Below the pieces are notes generated by a model that was given only the letters and a program-made list of their open reading frames with translations, was not told the origin of the DNA and did not search any database. Position numbers and translations under genes: made by a program. A stretch of DNA of 54,773 nucleotides, taken from positions 1 through 54,773 of the forward strand of contig CALHLC010000038.1 of assembly GCA_938034385.1 (NCBI GenBank), in the 5' to 3' direction. This DNA is from an uncultured Bacteriovoracaceae bacterium. GTDB lineage: Bacteria; Bdellovibrionota; Bacteriovoracia; Bacteriovoracales; Bacteriovoracaceae. Shown here piece after piece: positions 26,466 to 35,809 of this stretch (positions within the stretch are counted from its first letter, which is position 1; every line of letters starts with the position of its first letter).

Positions 26466-26797
26466 TATGAATTCTCTATTACTGACTGGATTCTAAATTC
26501 ATTGTTTTTAGAATCAGGTGCGTTTTTGACAACTTCTTTTACATTTAACGAAGTTTCAATTTTGTCTTCCCTTTGCTTTCTAGAAACTCCTAGTGCATTT
26601 TCATAGTACCCAAGATTGAGTGTCATCGGATTTGATAACATTTCAGTCTTGCTTGTATCAACTTCTTTTAATTGCTCTATATATTCAACAATAGATTTGA
26701 AGTTTTTCTCATACTCTGAAACTTCTTCATCAGAAATTTTAATCCTAGCTAGTTTGCTAATGTGTAGAACTAGATCTTTATTAATATTTAGACTCAT
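26465..26797 (-). CDS. gatC: aspartyl/glutamyl-tRNA amidotransferase subunit C
   Basis: 110 residues with the GatC pattern: HISKLARIKISDEEVSEYEKNF, the Asp/Glu linker around EQLKEVDTSKTE, and an R-x-D-like segment (KQREDKIE) near residue 78. It wraps around GatA and GatB and stabilises them. The start overlaps the helicase stop (ATGA). Confidence 0.9.
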   Translation of the reverse strand: MSLNINKDLVLHISKLARIKISDEEVSEYEKNFKSIVEYIEQLKEVDTSKTEMLSNPMTLNLGYYENALGVSRKQREDKIETSLNVKEVVKNAPDSKNNEFRIQSVIENS

Positions 26798-29061
26798 AAT
26801 AGTATTTCGATGGGAGCATATTTAGTTAAAAACTTTTTTGTTGCTCCTTGTTTGAACTTAATGGTTACCTTTTCATCAAGGCCTGCCCCTTCAGTTCTAA
26901 CAATGACTCCTTCTCCGTATAATCCATGATTTACTGCTTGTCCTTCACTAAAAGTACTCACAGCTTCCTCGTCTGAGGCAGCATTGTAATATGTCTTCTC
27001 ATCTGCGTCAAAATCACCAAAATCTTGAGAAAACTCATCACTATAATCAATATATGAACCTGTTCTGCTTTTTTGAGTATTACGTCGACCTTTTTTTAAT
27101 TGATGCCATAGTAAGTAATCCTCGGGTATTTCATAGATAAATCTACTTGGTTCTTGAAATTGTACCTTGCCCCATAACATTCGGCCTTTAGCACAAGTTA
27201 TATAAAGTTTTTTCATGGCCCTAGTCATAGCGACATAAAAGAGTCTTCTTTCTTCTTCCAGCTTATGCTCACCTTCATCTAAGCTCATGATAGATGGAAA
27301 TATATTCTCTTCTACTCCTACAATGAAAACATATTCAAACTCTAAGCCTTTTGAACTATGAATCGTCATCAATGAAACCATCTCAGTATTCATTTCTTCT
27401 TCTATATTTTGATTAAGAGTAATTGATTCTAAGAAGTTCTCAACACTTGCTTGAGCTTTCAAACTTTTATTTACAGCTTCATACTGACTAATTGCACTAA
27501 TAAGTTCTTTTAAATTATCGATTCTTGCTTGATTCTCATAGCTCTTAGTACCCTTTAAATTTGCGAGGTAACCAGACTCTTCAATAATTTTTTGGCAAAT
27601 CAAACTTGGCTTTTCTCTTTTATTTTCTAAAATTTTTGATTCTTCCATTAAATTCACAAATTCAGAAATCCCATTTTTTACTTTTTGAGAAAGCTTTAAA
27701 TGAGAGTATTGTTCTTGATTGTCATTAATTTTAAATACTAATTCATATAAAGAGAGTTGTTCTTTAATTGCTTCATTTTCTAATTTTCTTAACGTTACAG
27801 CTCCAAAACCTCTAGCTGGTGAATTAATTACTCTTGAAAAAGAAAGCGAGTCTTTATTATTACAAAGAAGTTTTAAATAACTAAGAATATCTTTAATCTC
27901 TTTCCTGTCATAGAATTTGATCCCTCCAACAATTTTATATGGAATTTTTCTTTTTCTTAATGAATCCTCAAGCATACGTGATTGAGAATTTGTACGGTAG
28001 AAAATGCTAATATCATTTAAACTTGCAATCTCTTCTATTTCTTGGATTTTCCCTGCTACAAAGTCAGCTTCTGTTCTATCATCTAAACACTCTATAACTT
28101 CAATCTCATCACCAGTTGTATTGTCCGTCCAAAGCTTTTTGCCTTTTCTCTCAGTATTATTATTAATAACGTGAGAAGCAGCTTCGATAATATTTTTTGA
28201 AGATCTATAATTTTGTTCTAATTTTACTAGTTTAAAGTCTGGATAAAATTTTTCAAAGTCTAAAATATTGTGAATATCAGCTCCACGCCATGAATAAATA
28301 GATTGATCTTCATCTCCAACGACACAAATATTTTTCGTTAAATCTGATAACATTCTAACAAGATAAAATTGTGCTCTATTTGTATCTTGGTACTCATCTA
28401 CCAAAAGATATTTGTACCTTTTTTGATATCTTTCTAAAATCTTTGGATGTTTTGAAAAAAGCTCAATAACTCCAACTATCATCCCTCCAAAGTCTACAGC
28501 ATTAGAAACGTGCAGCTCTCTTTCGTATTCTTCATAAATATCAAAGAAGAGATCAGTCTTATCGATATCATACTCATCTTCAAAGTATTTTGATTCTTCA
28601 CAACCTCTAAAGTAACCAATGTTTTTTAAATCATTAATAAAGTATTTAATTTCAGCTGGGTTTGTTTCCTTTAAAGAAATTCCTCTACGTCCTAGAATTG
28701 CTTTAATAACAGACTTTGATTCTGAGTCATCATAAATACTAAAGTTTCTACTAAGTCCTATATAACTAGCTTCTTGTCTTAAAACTCTGGCACAAAAAGA
28801 ATGAAAAGTTGTTATGAAGTTTAGCCCTACAGGATAACCTGCTTCTCTTTCCACCCTTTCACGCATCTCTTTTGCAGCTTTATTGGAAAAAGTCATTGCC
28901 AATATGTTAGATGATGGAACTTTTTGTTCATGGATTAAGTACTGAATTCTATTAACGATAGTTCTGGTTTTTCCAGATCCTGCACCGGCCAGAATCATCA
29001 TAGGACCTGATGTATCCAGGACTGCTTCTTTCTGAGCTGGGTTTAAATTTGATAAATCCAT
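26794..29061 (-). CDS. uvrD: UvrD/PcrA-family 3'-5' DNA helicase
   Basis: 755 residues from the ATG at 29061, whose first residues MDLSNLNPAQKEAVL are standard for the family; the TTG six codons earlier overlaps the -10 box. Superfamily 1A motifs are present: Ia/Walker A GAGSGKTRTIVNRI, motif II VDEYQDTN, motif III GDEDQSIYSWRGAD, motif V MTIHSSKGLEFEYVF and motif VI RRLFYVAMTRA. The C-terminus has the Tudor-like segment (VNHGLYGEGVIVR) that binds RNA polymerase in PcrA/UvrD. It acts in nucleotide excision and mismatch repair and in removing RecA filaments. Confidence 0.95.
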   Translation of the reverse strand: MDLSNLNPAQKEAVLDTSGPMMILAGAGSGKTRTIVNRIQYLIHEQKVPSSNILAMTFSNKAAKEMRERVEREAGYPVGLNFITTFHSFCARVLRQEASYIGLSRNFSIYDDSESKSVIKAILGRRGISLKETNPAEIKYFINDLKNIGYFRGCEESKYFEDEYDIDKTDLFFDIYEEYERELHVSNAVDFGGMIVGVIELFSKHPKILERYQKRYKYLLVDEYQDTNRAQFYLVRMLSDLTKNICVVGDEDQSIYSWRGADIHNILDFEKFYPDFKLVKLEQNYRSSKNIIEAASHVINNNTERKGKKLWTDNTTGDEIEVIECLDDRTEADFVAGKIQEIEEIASLNDISIFYRTNSQSRMLEDSLRKRKIPYKIVGGIKFYDRKEIKDILSYLKLLCNNKDSLSFSRVINSPARGFGAVTLRKLENEAIKEQLSLYELVFKINDNQEQYSHLKLSQKVKNGISEFVNLMEESKILENKREKPSLICQKIIEESGYLANLKGTKSYENQARIDNLKELISAISQYEAVNKSLKAQASVENFLESITLNQNIEEEMNTEMVSLMTIHSSKGLEFEYVFIVGVEENIFPSIMSLDEGEHKLEEERRLFYVAMTRAMKKLYITCAKGRMLWGKVQFQEPSRFIYEIPEDYLLWHQLKKGRRNTQKSRTGSYIDYSDEFSQDFGDFDADEKTYYNAASDEEAVSTFSEGQAVNHGLYGEGVIVRTEGAGLDEKVTIKFKQGATKKFLTKYAPIEILL

Positions 29062-29067
29062 TTTTGG

Positions 29068-29096
29068 ATTATATTCCAATTATTAGAGTGGTCCAA
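29068..29096 (-). promoter_or_regulatory. promoter of the uvrD-gatCAB-ppx operon, adjacent to the start codon
   Basis: On the minus strand TTGGAC (29091-29096), a 17-base spacer and TATAAT (29068-29073) form a near-consensus promoter. Only six bases lie between the -10 and the ATG at 29061, so the mRNA is expected to be leaderless. Confidence 0.65.
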
Positions 29097-29127
29097 CTCA
29101 TTTAACCTGTATTTATTACACGTCGCG

Positions 29128-29156
29128 TTGATCCCAACTTGGACCAATGCTATAAG
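29128..29156 (+). promoter_or_regulatory. promoter of the small exported protein at 29182
   Basis: TTGATC (29128-29133), a 17-base spacer and TATAAG (29151-29156) lie ahead of an AAAGGAG ribosome binding site. The predicted start point leaves a leader of about 18 bases. This unit is divergent from uvrD. Confidence 0.6.
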
Positions 29157-29181
29157 CTTAAAAAATACAAAGGAGATTCCC

Positions 29182-29583
29182 ATGAAAAAATTTTTAATAC
29201 TACTAACTATCTTATCTGCCTCTGCTTTTTCTCAGCGTGAAGGTTTTGATGTTCAATTTCCAGCCTATGAATGTAATTCACCAAATGCTCCATATGAGCA
29301 CACGATAACTCTTTATCGCCACTTTCAGAGTAATCAATATACTTCTGCAACTTATTTTGACAACACTGATTTAATTACTCTTAATTGTGATAGAGCAAAT
29401 GCAAATAATACTCGTAATAATTCATTGGTAGATTGTTATGGGAAAGAAGGTAGAAGAGAAGTTCTCGTGAGTTTTTCTTTTTCAGGAAGATCAACAAGCT
29501 TACAAGCTAACCTTGTTGATAGTCATTATAGATCTGATGAAGATCCAATCTTTTATAGATGTAAAAGAGTTAGAACTGAATAA
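29182..29583 (+). CDS. small exported protein of unknown function
   Basis: 133 residues from the ATG at 29182, preceded by AAAGGAG. An upstream in-frame ATG at 29128 overlaps the promoter. The signal peptide MKKFLILLTILSASAFSQ is followed by a domain with four Cys (YECNSP, LNCDRAN, VDCYGKEG, YRCKRV), likely two disulfides, and beta-strand-like segments. Family not recognised. It is a single-gene unit between uvrD and glmS. Confidence 0.7.
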   Translation: MKKFLILLTILSASAFSQREGFDVQFPAYECNSPNAPYEHTITLYRHFQSNQYTSATYFDNTDLITLNCDRANANNTRNNSLVDCYGKEGRREVLVSFSFSGRSTSLQANLVDSHYRSDEDPIFYRCKRVRTE

Positions 29584-29595
29584 TTTTTTATAATT

Positions 29596-29628
29596 GTTGT
29601 ACATATACACTCAGAGTATATGTACAAC
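29596..29628. terminator. 13-bp perfect hairpin between convergent genes
   Basis: GTTGTACATATAC and its exact complement flank a seven-base loop. The hairpin begins directly after the glmS stop codon on the minus strand and 12 bases after the stop of the small exported protein on the plus strand. Neither side has a long U tract, so it may stop transcription weakly or protect mRNA ends in both directions. Confidence 0.55.
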
Positions 29629-31419
29629 TTATTCCACAGTTACTGACTTAGCCAAATTCCTCGGTTTATCAATGTCAGTCCCTTTTTCCTTCGCAATAAA
29701 ATAAGAAAGTAATTGCATCACCACATTCATATAAACAGGCGTAAAGTAATTGAATCCTTCCAATTCAAGAGGGATATACCAATCTGCAAGAGATTTGCTT
29801 TTGGTATCTTGATGATCTCCAACAACTAATATTTTCCCTTTTCTAGCTTTTATTTCTTCTATATTTGATAGAGTTTTTTCGTATAACTCAGGACCTACAA
29901 GACAGATGCTTACCATTTCCTCATCTATCAAGGCTATTGGACCGTGCTTGAGTTCTCCTGCAGCGTATCCTTCTGCGTGCACATAAGCGATTTCTTTTAA
30001 CTTTAAAGCTCCTTCAAGAGCAATAGGAAAATATTTATTCCTTCCTGTAAAAATGTAACCTTTATAATTACAAATTTCATGAGCTATATTTTTAATAATT
30101 TTATGGTTTTCTAATAACCTTTGAATTTTGTTTTTTAATAACTCTAATTCTTGTTCATAAGATTTAATTGGATGTTTACCTTGGAGGAGATTTAGTACAA
30201 AGTGACCGGTAAGTACTTGCATAGTAAAGGCTTTGGTACTCGCAACACCTATTTCTTGCCCCGCGTGAATAAGGAAATTATGATCACAAAGTCTATTTAA
30301 GGTTGAGCCTTCTACATTAAGAATGGAAAATAAATTCAATCCCTTCTCTTTACATAATTCGGTACAAGCAATGGTGTCAGCTGTTTCACCTGACTGACTA
30401 ATAAAGAGAGCAACATCTTTAGAGTTAAGGTAAGGATTTCTATAACGAAACTCACTTGCAAGTTCCACATTTACTTTAATTTTTAATTGCTCTTCATATA
30501 GGTTTCTTAAGCAAAGACCTGCATGCCAGGCAGTACCACATGCAATAATATTTAATGTCTCGAATTTAATTTCCGAGACATCAGTTTCCTCAACATTTAA
30601 ATACTTTTTAGAGATTTGATCAATAAGCTTAGGCTGTTCGAATATTTCTTTTAACATGAAGTGATCAAACCCTTCTTTTGTCTCAACTTTGAAATTTTCT
30701 TGACTCTTGTTAACTTTAAAATTATCACTCTCCAAACCATCAAGGGAATAAAATTTCAATGAATTTTCCTCTAAGTCTAATATTCCTAAGGTTTCCTCCC
30801 CTGGGAAATAAACTTCTTCGGCAAAGCCAATAAGAGCGTAAGGATCAGAAGAAACAAATAGCTTACTCTCTCCTTTACGGTGGCCACAAACTAAAGGAGC
30901 TGACTTTTTAATACAATAAATTCGATCTTCATTTTCAGGTAGAATAACAAAAGCAGAGTTTCCTCTAATCTCTTTAAACGTTGCAAGAATTGCATCTTTA
31001 ACGTTTTTTAATTCTTTGAATTTTTTTGTAAGTAGTACTAAAAATACTTCAGAGTCAGTAGCTGATTGAAAGTGTTCTCCTTGTGCTTGAAGTCTTTCTT
31101 TTATTTCATATGCATTTTCAATAATTCCATTATGTACAACAGAGAAAAACTGATTTCCATGTGGATGTGCATTAATATCATTTACTTCACCATGTGTGGC
31201 CCATCTTGTGTGCCCAATAACTGAATTAGACTGAATCTTCTTTTCAGAGATAATGTTTTCAAGGTTGGTAAGTTTACCTTCTTTTTTTAATACGTTTAAA
31301 GATCCATCTTTATAAGAAATTCCAGATGAATCGTACCCTCTATATTCTAGACGAGCGAGCCCTTCTAGAACTGTTTCAACTCCATTAGATTTTCCTAAAT
31401 ATCCTACAATTCCACACAT
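29629..31419 (-). CDS. glmS: glutamine--fructose-6-phosphate aminotransferase
   Basis: 596 residues. Cys2 at the N-terminus (MCGIVGYLG) is the glutaminase nucleophile; HTRWATHGEVND, TDSEVFLVL and VHNGIIEN follow. Two SIS sugar-isomerase domains make up the C-terminal half (CGTAWHAG, SQSGETADT, GRNKYFPIALEGALKLKEIAYVHAEGYAAGELKHGPIALID), ending in DKPRNLAKSVTVE, as is normal. It makes glucosamine-6-phosphate for peptidoglycan and LPS. It starts one base after glmU, so the two are co-expressed. Confidence 0.97.
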   Translation of the reverse strand: MCGIVGYLGKSNGVETVLEGLARLEYRGYDSSGISYKDGSLNVLKKEGKLTNLENIISEKKIQSNSVIGHTRWATHGEVNDINAHPHGNQFFSVVHNGIIENAYEIKERLQAQGEHFQSATDSEVFLVLLTKKFKELKNVKDAILATFKEIRGNSAFVILPENEDRIYCIKKSAPLVCGHRKGESKLFVSSDPYALIGFAEEVYFPGEETLGILDLEENSLKFYSLDGLESDNFKVNKSQENFKVETKEGFDHFMLKEIFEQPKLIDQISKKYLNVEETDVSEIKFETLNIIACGTAWHAGLCLRNLYEEQLKIKVNVELASEFRYRNPYLNSKDVALFISQSGETADTIACTELCKEKGLNLFSILNVEGSTLNRLCDHNFLIHAGQEIGVASTKAFTMQVLTGHFVLNLLQGKHPIKSYEQELELLKNKIQRLLENHKIIKNIAHEICNYKGYIFTGRNKYFPIALEGALKLKEIAYVHAEGYAAGELKHGPIALIDEEMVSICLVGPELYEKTLSNIEEIKARKGKILVVGDHQDTKSKSLADWYIPLELEGFNYFTPVYMNVVMQLLSYFIAKEKGTDIDKPRNLAKSVTVE

Positions 31420-31420
31420 A

Positions 31421-32809
31421 TTATTTCTTTTTTAAAAAGCTTTTAGCTCTTCCCTCTTTGGTTACTTGTTTCGACCTTGCAATTGCAAATGATCCTTCCG
31501 GCATGCTTTTTGTAATAGTTGAACCAGCTGCCACAAATGAATCCGCTTCGATTTCAACTGGGGCAATTGTCTGACAATCAGAACCAATAAAGCAATCATC
31601 TCCTATAATTGTTCTATGCTTTTTCACCCCATCATAATTACAGGTAATGAAGCCACATCCAATATTTGCTCTTTCTCCAATTTCAGCATCTCCAACGTAG
31701 CTTAGATGTGAAACCTTCGATCCTTTCTTTAATACTGACTTTTTGATTTCAACAAAATTTCCGACTTTAGTATTCTCACCAAGCTCTGCTTGAGGCCTTA
31801 ATCTAGCAAAAGGTCCGACAAAAGAACCTTCTCCCACTATTGCATTTTCTATATATGAATAGGCCTTAATCAGAGCACCTTTTTCAATTAATGAATTTAG
31901 AATAATAACTCCAGGTTCAACACTCACCTCTTGAGCAATTTTAGTTGTTCCATATAAAAAGACATTAGGATGAATTATTGATCCTTTTTGAATGTCTACA
32001 TCATCTTCAATATAAACACTGTCACTATCTTTAAAGATAACTCCATTACTTCTTAATTCTTTCACCTTAGATTTGTTCAAAATCTTTGAAGCAAGTTCTA
32101 ATTGCTCAAGATCATTGATACCTAGGAAAATCTGTTCATCCTTATAATTTACTGCTTGAATATTTTCTCCCAACTTGAATAAATCAGTAAGGTAAAATTC
32201 TTTTGAATTGTTTTTATTATCTAATGAATTTATAAATTTTTTAAGATAATTAGATTTGAAAATATATAAGCCTGAGTTTACCTCTTTAATTTCTTTTTCT
32301 ATTTCTGAACAATCTTTTTGTTCAATAATTTTAAAACCTTTTTCTCCGACAGAGATTCTCCCATATCCATAAGGGTTCGTAGTCATAAAGCTAATAGCAC
32401 TAGCATCGTAGTCTTTATTAGAGTTGACTAATAAATCATAAATTTCTGTTGTTATTAGAGGTGTATCAACACATGTTACTATTATTTCATCTTCATCTAA
32501 AGTTTCAGGAAATTGATTTAAAAAACATTGTAGTGCGTGCCCAGTTCCGTTTTGTTGTTCTTGGAAAGCGATCTTTATATTCTTTTCTTCATATAATGAA
32601 TCAAAGTGGCTTTGAATTTGTTCTTTTTTATAGCCTAAGACAAAGCCTATTGTTAAATCAAAGTTTTCTTCTAATTTGGTACATGCTTTTAGGGTATAAT
32701 CCACTAACTTTTTCCCATTCAAAGGAGCCAATGCCTTCGGGCAATCAAGGTTTAGGCGGGTTCCTTTACCTGCAGCGAGTACGACTATGGTGCACCTTTT
32801 TTTTGGCAT
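31421..32809 (-). CDS. glmU: bifunctional UDP-GlcNAc pyrophosphorylase / GlcN-1-P acetyltransferase
   Basis: 462 residues. The N-terminal uridyltransferase domain begins VVLAAGKGTRLNLDCPKAL (signature GxGTRxxxxxPK, with the usual MxS/LPK changed). The C-terminal half is a left-handed beta helix with hexapeptide repeats, ending in the acetyltransferase residues YVGDAEIGERANIGCGFITCNYDG and AAGSTITKSMPEGS. It makes UDP-GlcNAc for the wall. GGAGAGAG precedes the ATG. Confidence 0.95.
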   Translation of the reverse strand: MPKKRCTIVVLAAGKGTRLNLDCPKALAPLNGKKLVDYTLKACTKLEENFDLTIGFVLGYKKEQIQSHFDSLYEEKNIKIAFQEQQNGTGHALQCFLNQFPETLDEDEIIVTCVDTPLITTEIYDLLVNSNKDYDASAISFMTTNPYGYGRISVGEKGFKIIEQKDCSEIEKEIKEVNSGLYIFKSNYLKKFINSLDNKNNSKEFYLTDLFKLGENIQAVNYKDEQIFLGINDLEQLELASKILNKSKVKELRSNGVIFKDSDSVYIEDDVDIQKGSIIHPNVFLYGTTKIAQEVSVEPGVIILNSLIEKGALIKAYSYIENAIVGEGSFVGPFARLRPQAELGENTKVGNFVEIKKSVLKKGSKVSHLSYVGDAEIGERANIGCGFITCNYDGVKKHRTIIGDDCFIGSDCQTIAPVEIEADSFVAAGSTITKSMPEGSFAIARSKQVTKEGRAKSFLKKK

Positions 32810-32836
32810 TCTCTCTCCTTCAAGATCTTTTACTAT

Positions 32837-32864
32837 TTAATAATAGAATTACTAGCTCGTGCAA
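32837..32864 (-). promoter_or_regulatory. candidate promoter of glmU-glmS
   Basis: On the minus strand TTGCAC (32859-32864) and TATTAA (32837-32842) are 16 bases apart, about 30 bases before the glmU start. Moderate match only. Confidence 0.35.
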
Positions 32865-32993
32865 TTAACATACTAAATCAATCAAGATTAGTAGAGAGAA
32901 AAAACCCTTTATAAAATCGATTTTCTTCCGATAGGTCATTTAAGCGCATGAGCAAATGATGAATATTTACTCTTAAAGGCATAATTACTTAAT

Positions 32994-35348
32994 ATGACTA
33001 GCAAAAAGAAAATTACCAACGAATTACCACTTCTTCCAGTTAGAGACATTGTTGTTTATCCATTTATGATTTTACCACTTTTTGTTGGTCGAGAGTCATC
33101 AATTAAGGCTGTAGAGGAAGCTCTAAATAATCACGATAGACTAATCTTATTATCTTGCCAGAAAGACCTTCACGCTGAGACACCTGAAGCAAATGATATC
33201 TATGAAACTGGAACGGTTGCTATGATTATGAGAATGAGAAATCTTCCGGATGGAAGAATTAAAATTCTTATTCAAGGTATTAAAAAAGCTAAAATTACAA
33301 ACTTTATGCAAGTTGAACCATTTCATTATGTTGAAGTTCAAGAGATTAAAGACAAAGTTGTTGGTAAAGAAATAGAAAGTGCTAAAGCTAGTATTGTTAA
33401 AATTAAGCAGAAGCTAGAAAAACTTATTCAAAGTTCAAATCAATTAAGTCCTGACATTCTTATGATTCTTGAAGATATAGAAGATCCATCAAGGCTTGGT
33501 GATTTGATTGCTTCAAATTTAAATCTTAATAATAAAGATTCTCAAATTATTTTGGAAACTCATGATCCATTAAAAAGATTAGAGTATATCGATGAAATTC
33601 TAAGACAAGAAGTAGAACTTTTACAAAACATTGATGATTCATTAAGTATAGATTCTCGCTTTAAAGAAAATCCATTTTTCTCAGCAGAGCCTAATGATAA
33701 TAACCATGATGAAGTTGATGAATTTGAAGAGATTAAAAAATCATTAGATGACAAGAACCTTCCTCCACATGTATTAAAAGAAGCAATGAAGAATTTAAAT
33801 CGTCTAAAAAAGATGCATCAAGAATCTTCAGAGTCAAATATTCTCCGATCATATTTAGATTGGATAGTTGAAGTCCCATGGACTGAAACGAGCACGGAAA
33901 ACCTTGATCTCTCTCTAGCAAAACAATCTTTAGATATAGACCATTATCAACTTGAAGATGTTAAAGAAAGAGTTCTAGAACACCTTGCTGTTAAAACTTT
34001 AAAAAATGATCATTCTAAATCCCCTATCATTTGTCTTACCGGTCCTCCTGGAGTTGGTAAAACCTCTCTTGGAAAATCTATAGCAAAAGCTATTGGTAGA
34101 GAGTTTGTACGAATAAGTTTAGGTGGAGTAAAAGATGAATCTGAGATAAGAGGCCATCGAAGAACTTATGTTGGAGCAATGCCTGGTAAGCTTATTCAAG
34201 CGATGAAGCAAGCAGGAACAATTAATCCACTTATTATGTTAGATGAGATTGATAAAATCGGTGCTGACCAAAAAGGTGACCCAGCATCAGCTTTACTGGA
34301 AGTTCTTGATCCAGAACAAAATGATACTTTCAAAGATCACTACTTGAATCTTTCTTATGACTTGTCAAAAGTTATGTTTATTGCAACGTCAAATTATATA
34401 GACAATATTCCAGCTCCATTAAGAGACAGAATGGAAGTTATAAATCTTTCTGGATATTCCCAAGAAGAAAAATTAGAAATTTCAAAAACATATTTAATTC
34501 CAAAACAAGTTGAATTGAATGGATTAACTAATGAAGACATAGAATTTAATGAAAGTTCTGTTTCAAAATTAGTTAAAGGATATACTAGAGAAGCCGGACT
34601 TAGAAATCTAGAACAAAAAATCGGTTCAGTTTGTAGGAAAGTAGCCAAAGTTAAGGCCCTAGGTGAACTAAAAGAAAAAATTGTTCTGACTCCTCAAAAA
34701 ATTGAAAGTTTTTTAGGGGCAGCGAGATTTACTCAAGATGAAATGAAAAAAATAGATGAAGTTGGAATTGCAACCGGTCTTGCATGGACATCTGTTGGTG
34801 GAGAAATCTTAGAAATTGAATCAACTATGATGCCCGGAAGTGGAATCACTCTTACTGGAAAACTTGGTGACGTCATGAAAGAATCAGCACAAACAGCTTT
34901 TGGATTTATTAGAAGCAATGCCAAAAAGTTTGGTATAGATGATTCTGTTTTCAAAAACAATGAGTTTCACATTCATCTCCCCGCTGGTGCCATCCCTAAA
35001 GATGGGCCTAGTGCTGGTATCACCTTAGCGACAGCAATTATTTCCTTATTAACAAATTCTTATGTAAGTAAAGACATCGCGATGACTGGAGAAATCACAT
35101 TAACAGGAAAAGTTCTTCCCGTTGGTGGAATCAAAGAAAAATGTCTTGCAGCAATGAGGCATGGGATTGAAACAATTATCATTCCATGGAAAAACCAAAA
35201 AGACCTGGAAGAAATACCAGAATTATATAGAAGAAAAATCAATTTTGTACCTGTGAAAAACATTCATGAAGTTTTACGAGTAGCTTTAATCGATTGGGAA
35301 ACTGAAGTTAATAAAACCCCACAAAAACCTCTTAGAAAAAGTGCTTAA
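32994..35348 (+). CDS. lon: ATP-dependent protease Lon
   Basis: 784 residues. The N-terminal LON substrate-binding domain begins ELPLLPVRDIVVYPFMILPLFVGRESS. The AAA+ domain has Walker A GPPGVGKTSLGKSIAKA, Walker B MLDEIDKIG, and the HRRTYVGAMPGK block. The C-terminal protease has the Ser-Lys dyad in PKDGPSAGITLATA and TGKVLPVGGIKEKCLAA. It degrades misfolded and short-lived regulatory proteins in the cytoplasm. The start has no Shine-Dalgarno; CATAAT lies eight bases upstream, so a leaderless mRNA is possible. Confidence 0.98.
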   Translation: MTSKKKITNELPLLPVRDIVVYPFMILPLFVGRESSIKAVEEALNNHDRLILLSCQKDLHAETPEANDIYETGTVAMIMRMRNLPDGRIKILIQGIKKAKITNFMQVEPFHYVEVQEIKDKVVGKEIESAKASIVKIKQKLEKLIQSSNQLSPDILMILEDIEDPSRLGDLIASNLNLNNKDSQIILETHDPLKRLEYIDEILRQEVELLQNIDDSLSIDSRFKENPFFSAEPNDNNHDEVDEFEEIKKSLDDKNLPPHVLKEAMKNLNRLKKMHQESSESNILRSYLDWIVEVPWTETSTENLDLSLAKQSLDIDHYQLEDVKERVLEHLAVKTLKNDHSKSPIICLTGPPGVGKTSLGKSIAKAIGREFVRISLGGVKDESEIRGHRRTYVGAMPGKLIQAMKQAGTINPLIMLDEIDKIGADQKGDPASALLEVLDPEQNDTFKDHYLNLSYDLSKVMFIATSNYIDNIPAPLRDRMEVINLSGYSQEEKLEISKTYLIPKQVELNGLTNEDIEFNESSVSKLVKGYTREAGLRNLEQKIGSVCRKVAKVKALGELKEKIVLTPQKIESFLGAARFTQDEMKKIDEVGIATGLAWTSVGGEILEIESTMMPGSGITLTGKLGDVMKESAQTAFGFIRSNAKKFGIDDSVFKNNEFHIHLPAGAIPKDGPSAGITLATAIISLLTNSYVSKDIAMTGEITLTGKVLPVGGIKEKCLAAMRHGIETIIIPWKNQKDLEEIPELYRRKINFVPVKNIHEVLRVALIDWETEVNKTPQKPLRKSA

Positions 35349-35416
35349 ATCCAAGTACCCGACTCAACTTATCAAGCCAACTTTTTAATCATACAAACTT
35401 AGATTAAAATAAATTA

Positions 35417-35809
35417 ATGGAAGAAATGTTAAGTAAATTAAAAGTTCTAGTTGTAGATGATTCAGAGTTCTTTAGAAGCCAAACTCGTGGGCTTCTTCAT
35501 ACTTTAGGTGTTAGGGAGCTAAAAGATTGCGAAGACCCTAAGGATGCTTTAAGTATAATTTCTAGAAATGACTTTGAACTCGCGCTCATTGATCTTGTCA
35601 TGCCAAGAATGAACGGGATAGAACTAGTTAAAGAAATCAGAAAATCAAATTCTTCAATATATATCATAACAATGTCGACCCTTGAAATAGAGAAAATTGA
35701 AGTTGATTCTATTGATGCCGGAGCAAACGATTTTTTAAGAAAACCTATAGATCCAAAAGAGCTTGAAAGTTCTTTACAAGAAATGATGAAAGGAAAAAAC
35801 AATGAATAG
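35417..35809 (+). CDS. single-domain response regulator (CheY-like)
   Basis: 130 residues, just one receiver domain: the acidic pair in VVDDSEFF, the phospho-acceptor Asp in LALIDLVMPRMNG, the Thr/Ser position in ITMST, and the Lys in FLRKPIDP. There is no output domain, so it acts by protein-protein contact, as in chemotaxis or phosphorelay. The ATG three codons later has GGAAG close in front and is an alternative start. It overlaps the next gene by eight bases. Confidence 0.9.
   Translation: MEEMLSKLKVLVVDDSEFFRSQTRGLLHTLGVRELKDCEDPKDALSIISRNDFELALIDLVMPRMNGIELVKEIRKSNSSIYIITMSTLEIEKIEVDSIDAGANDFLRKPIDPKELESSLQEMMKGKNNE

Noticed and set aside
31420-31480. glmS ribozyme or riboswitch
   Set aside because: Only one base separates glmU from glmS, so there is no leader that could hold the ribozyme.
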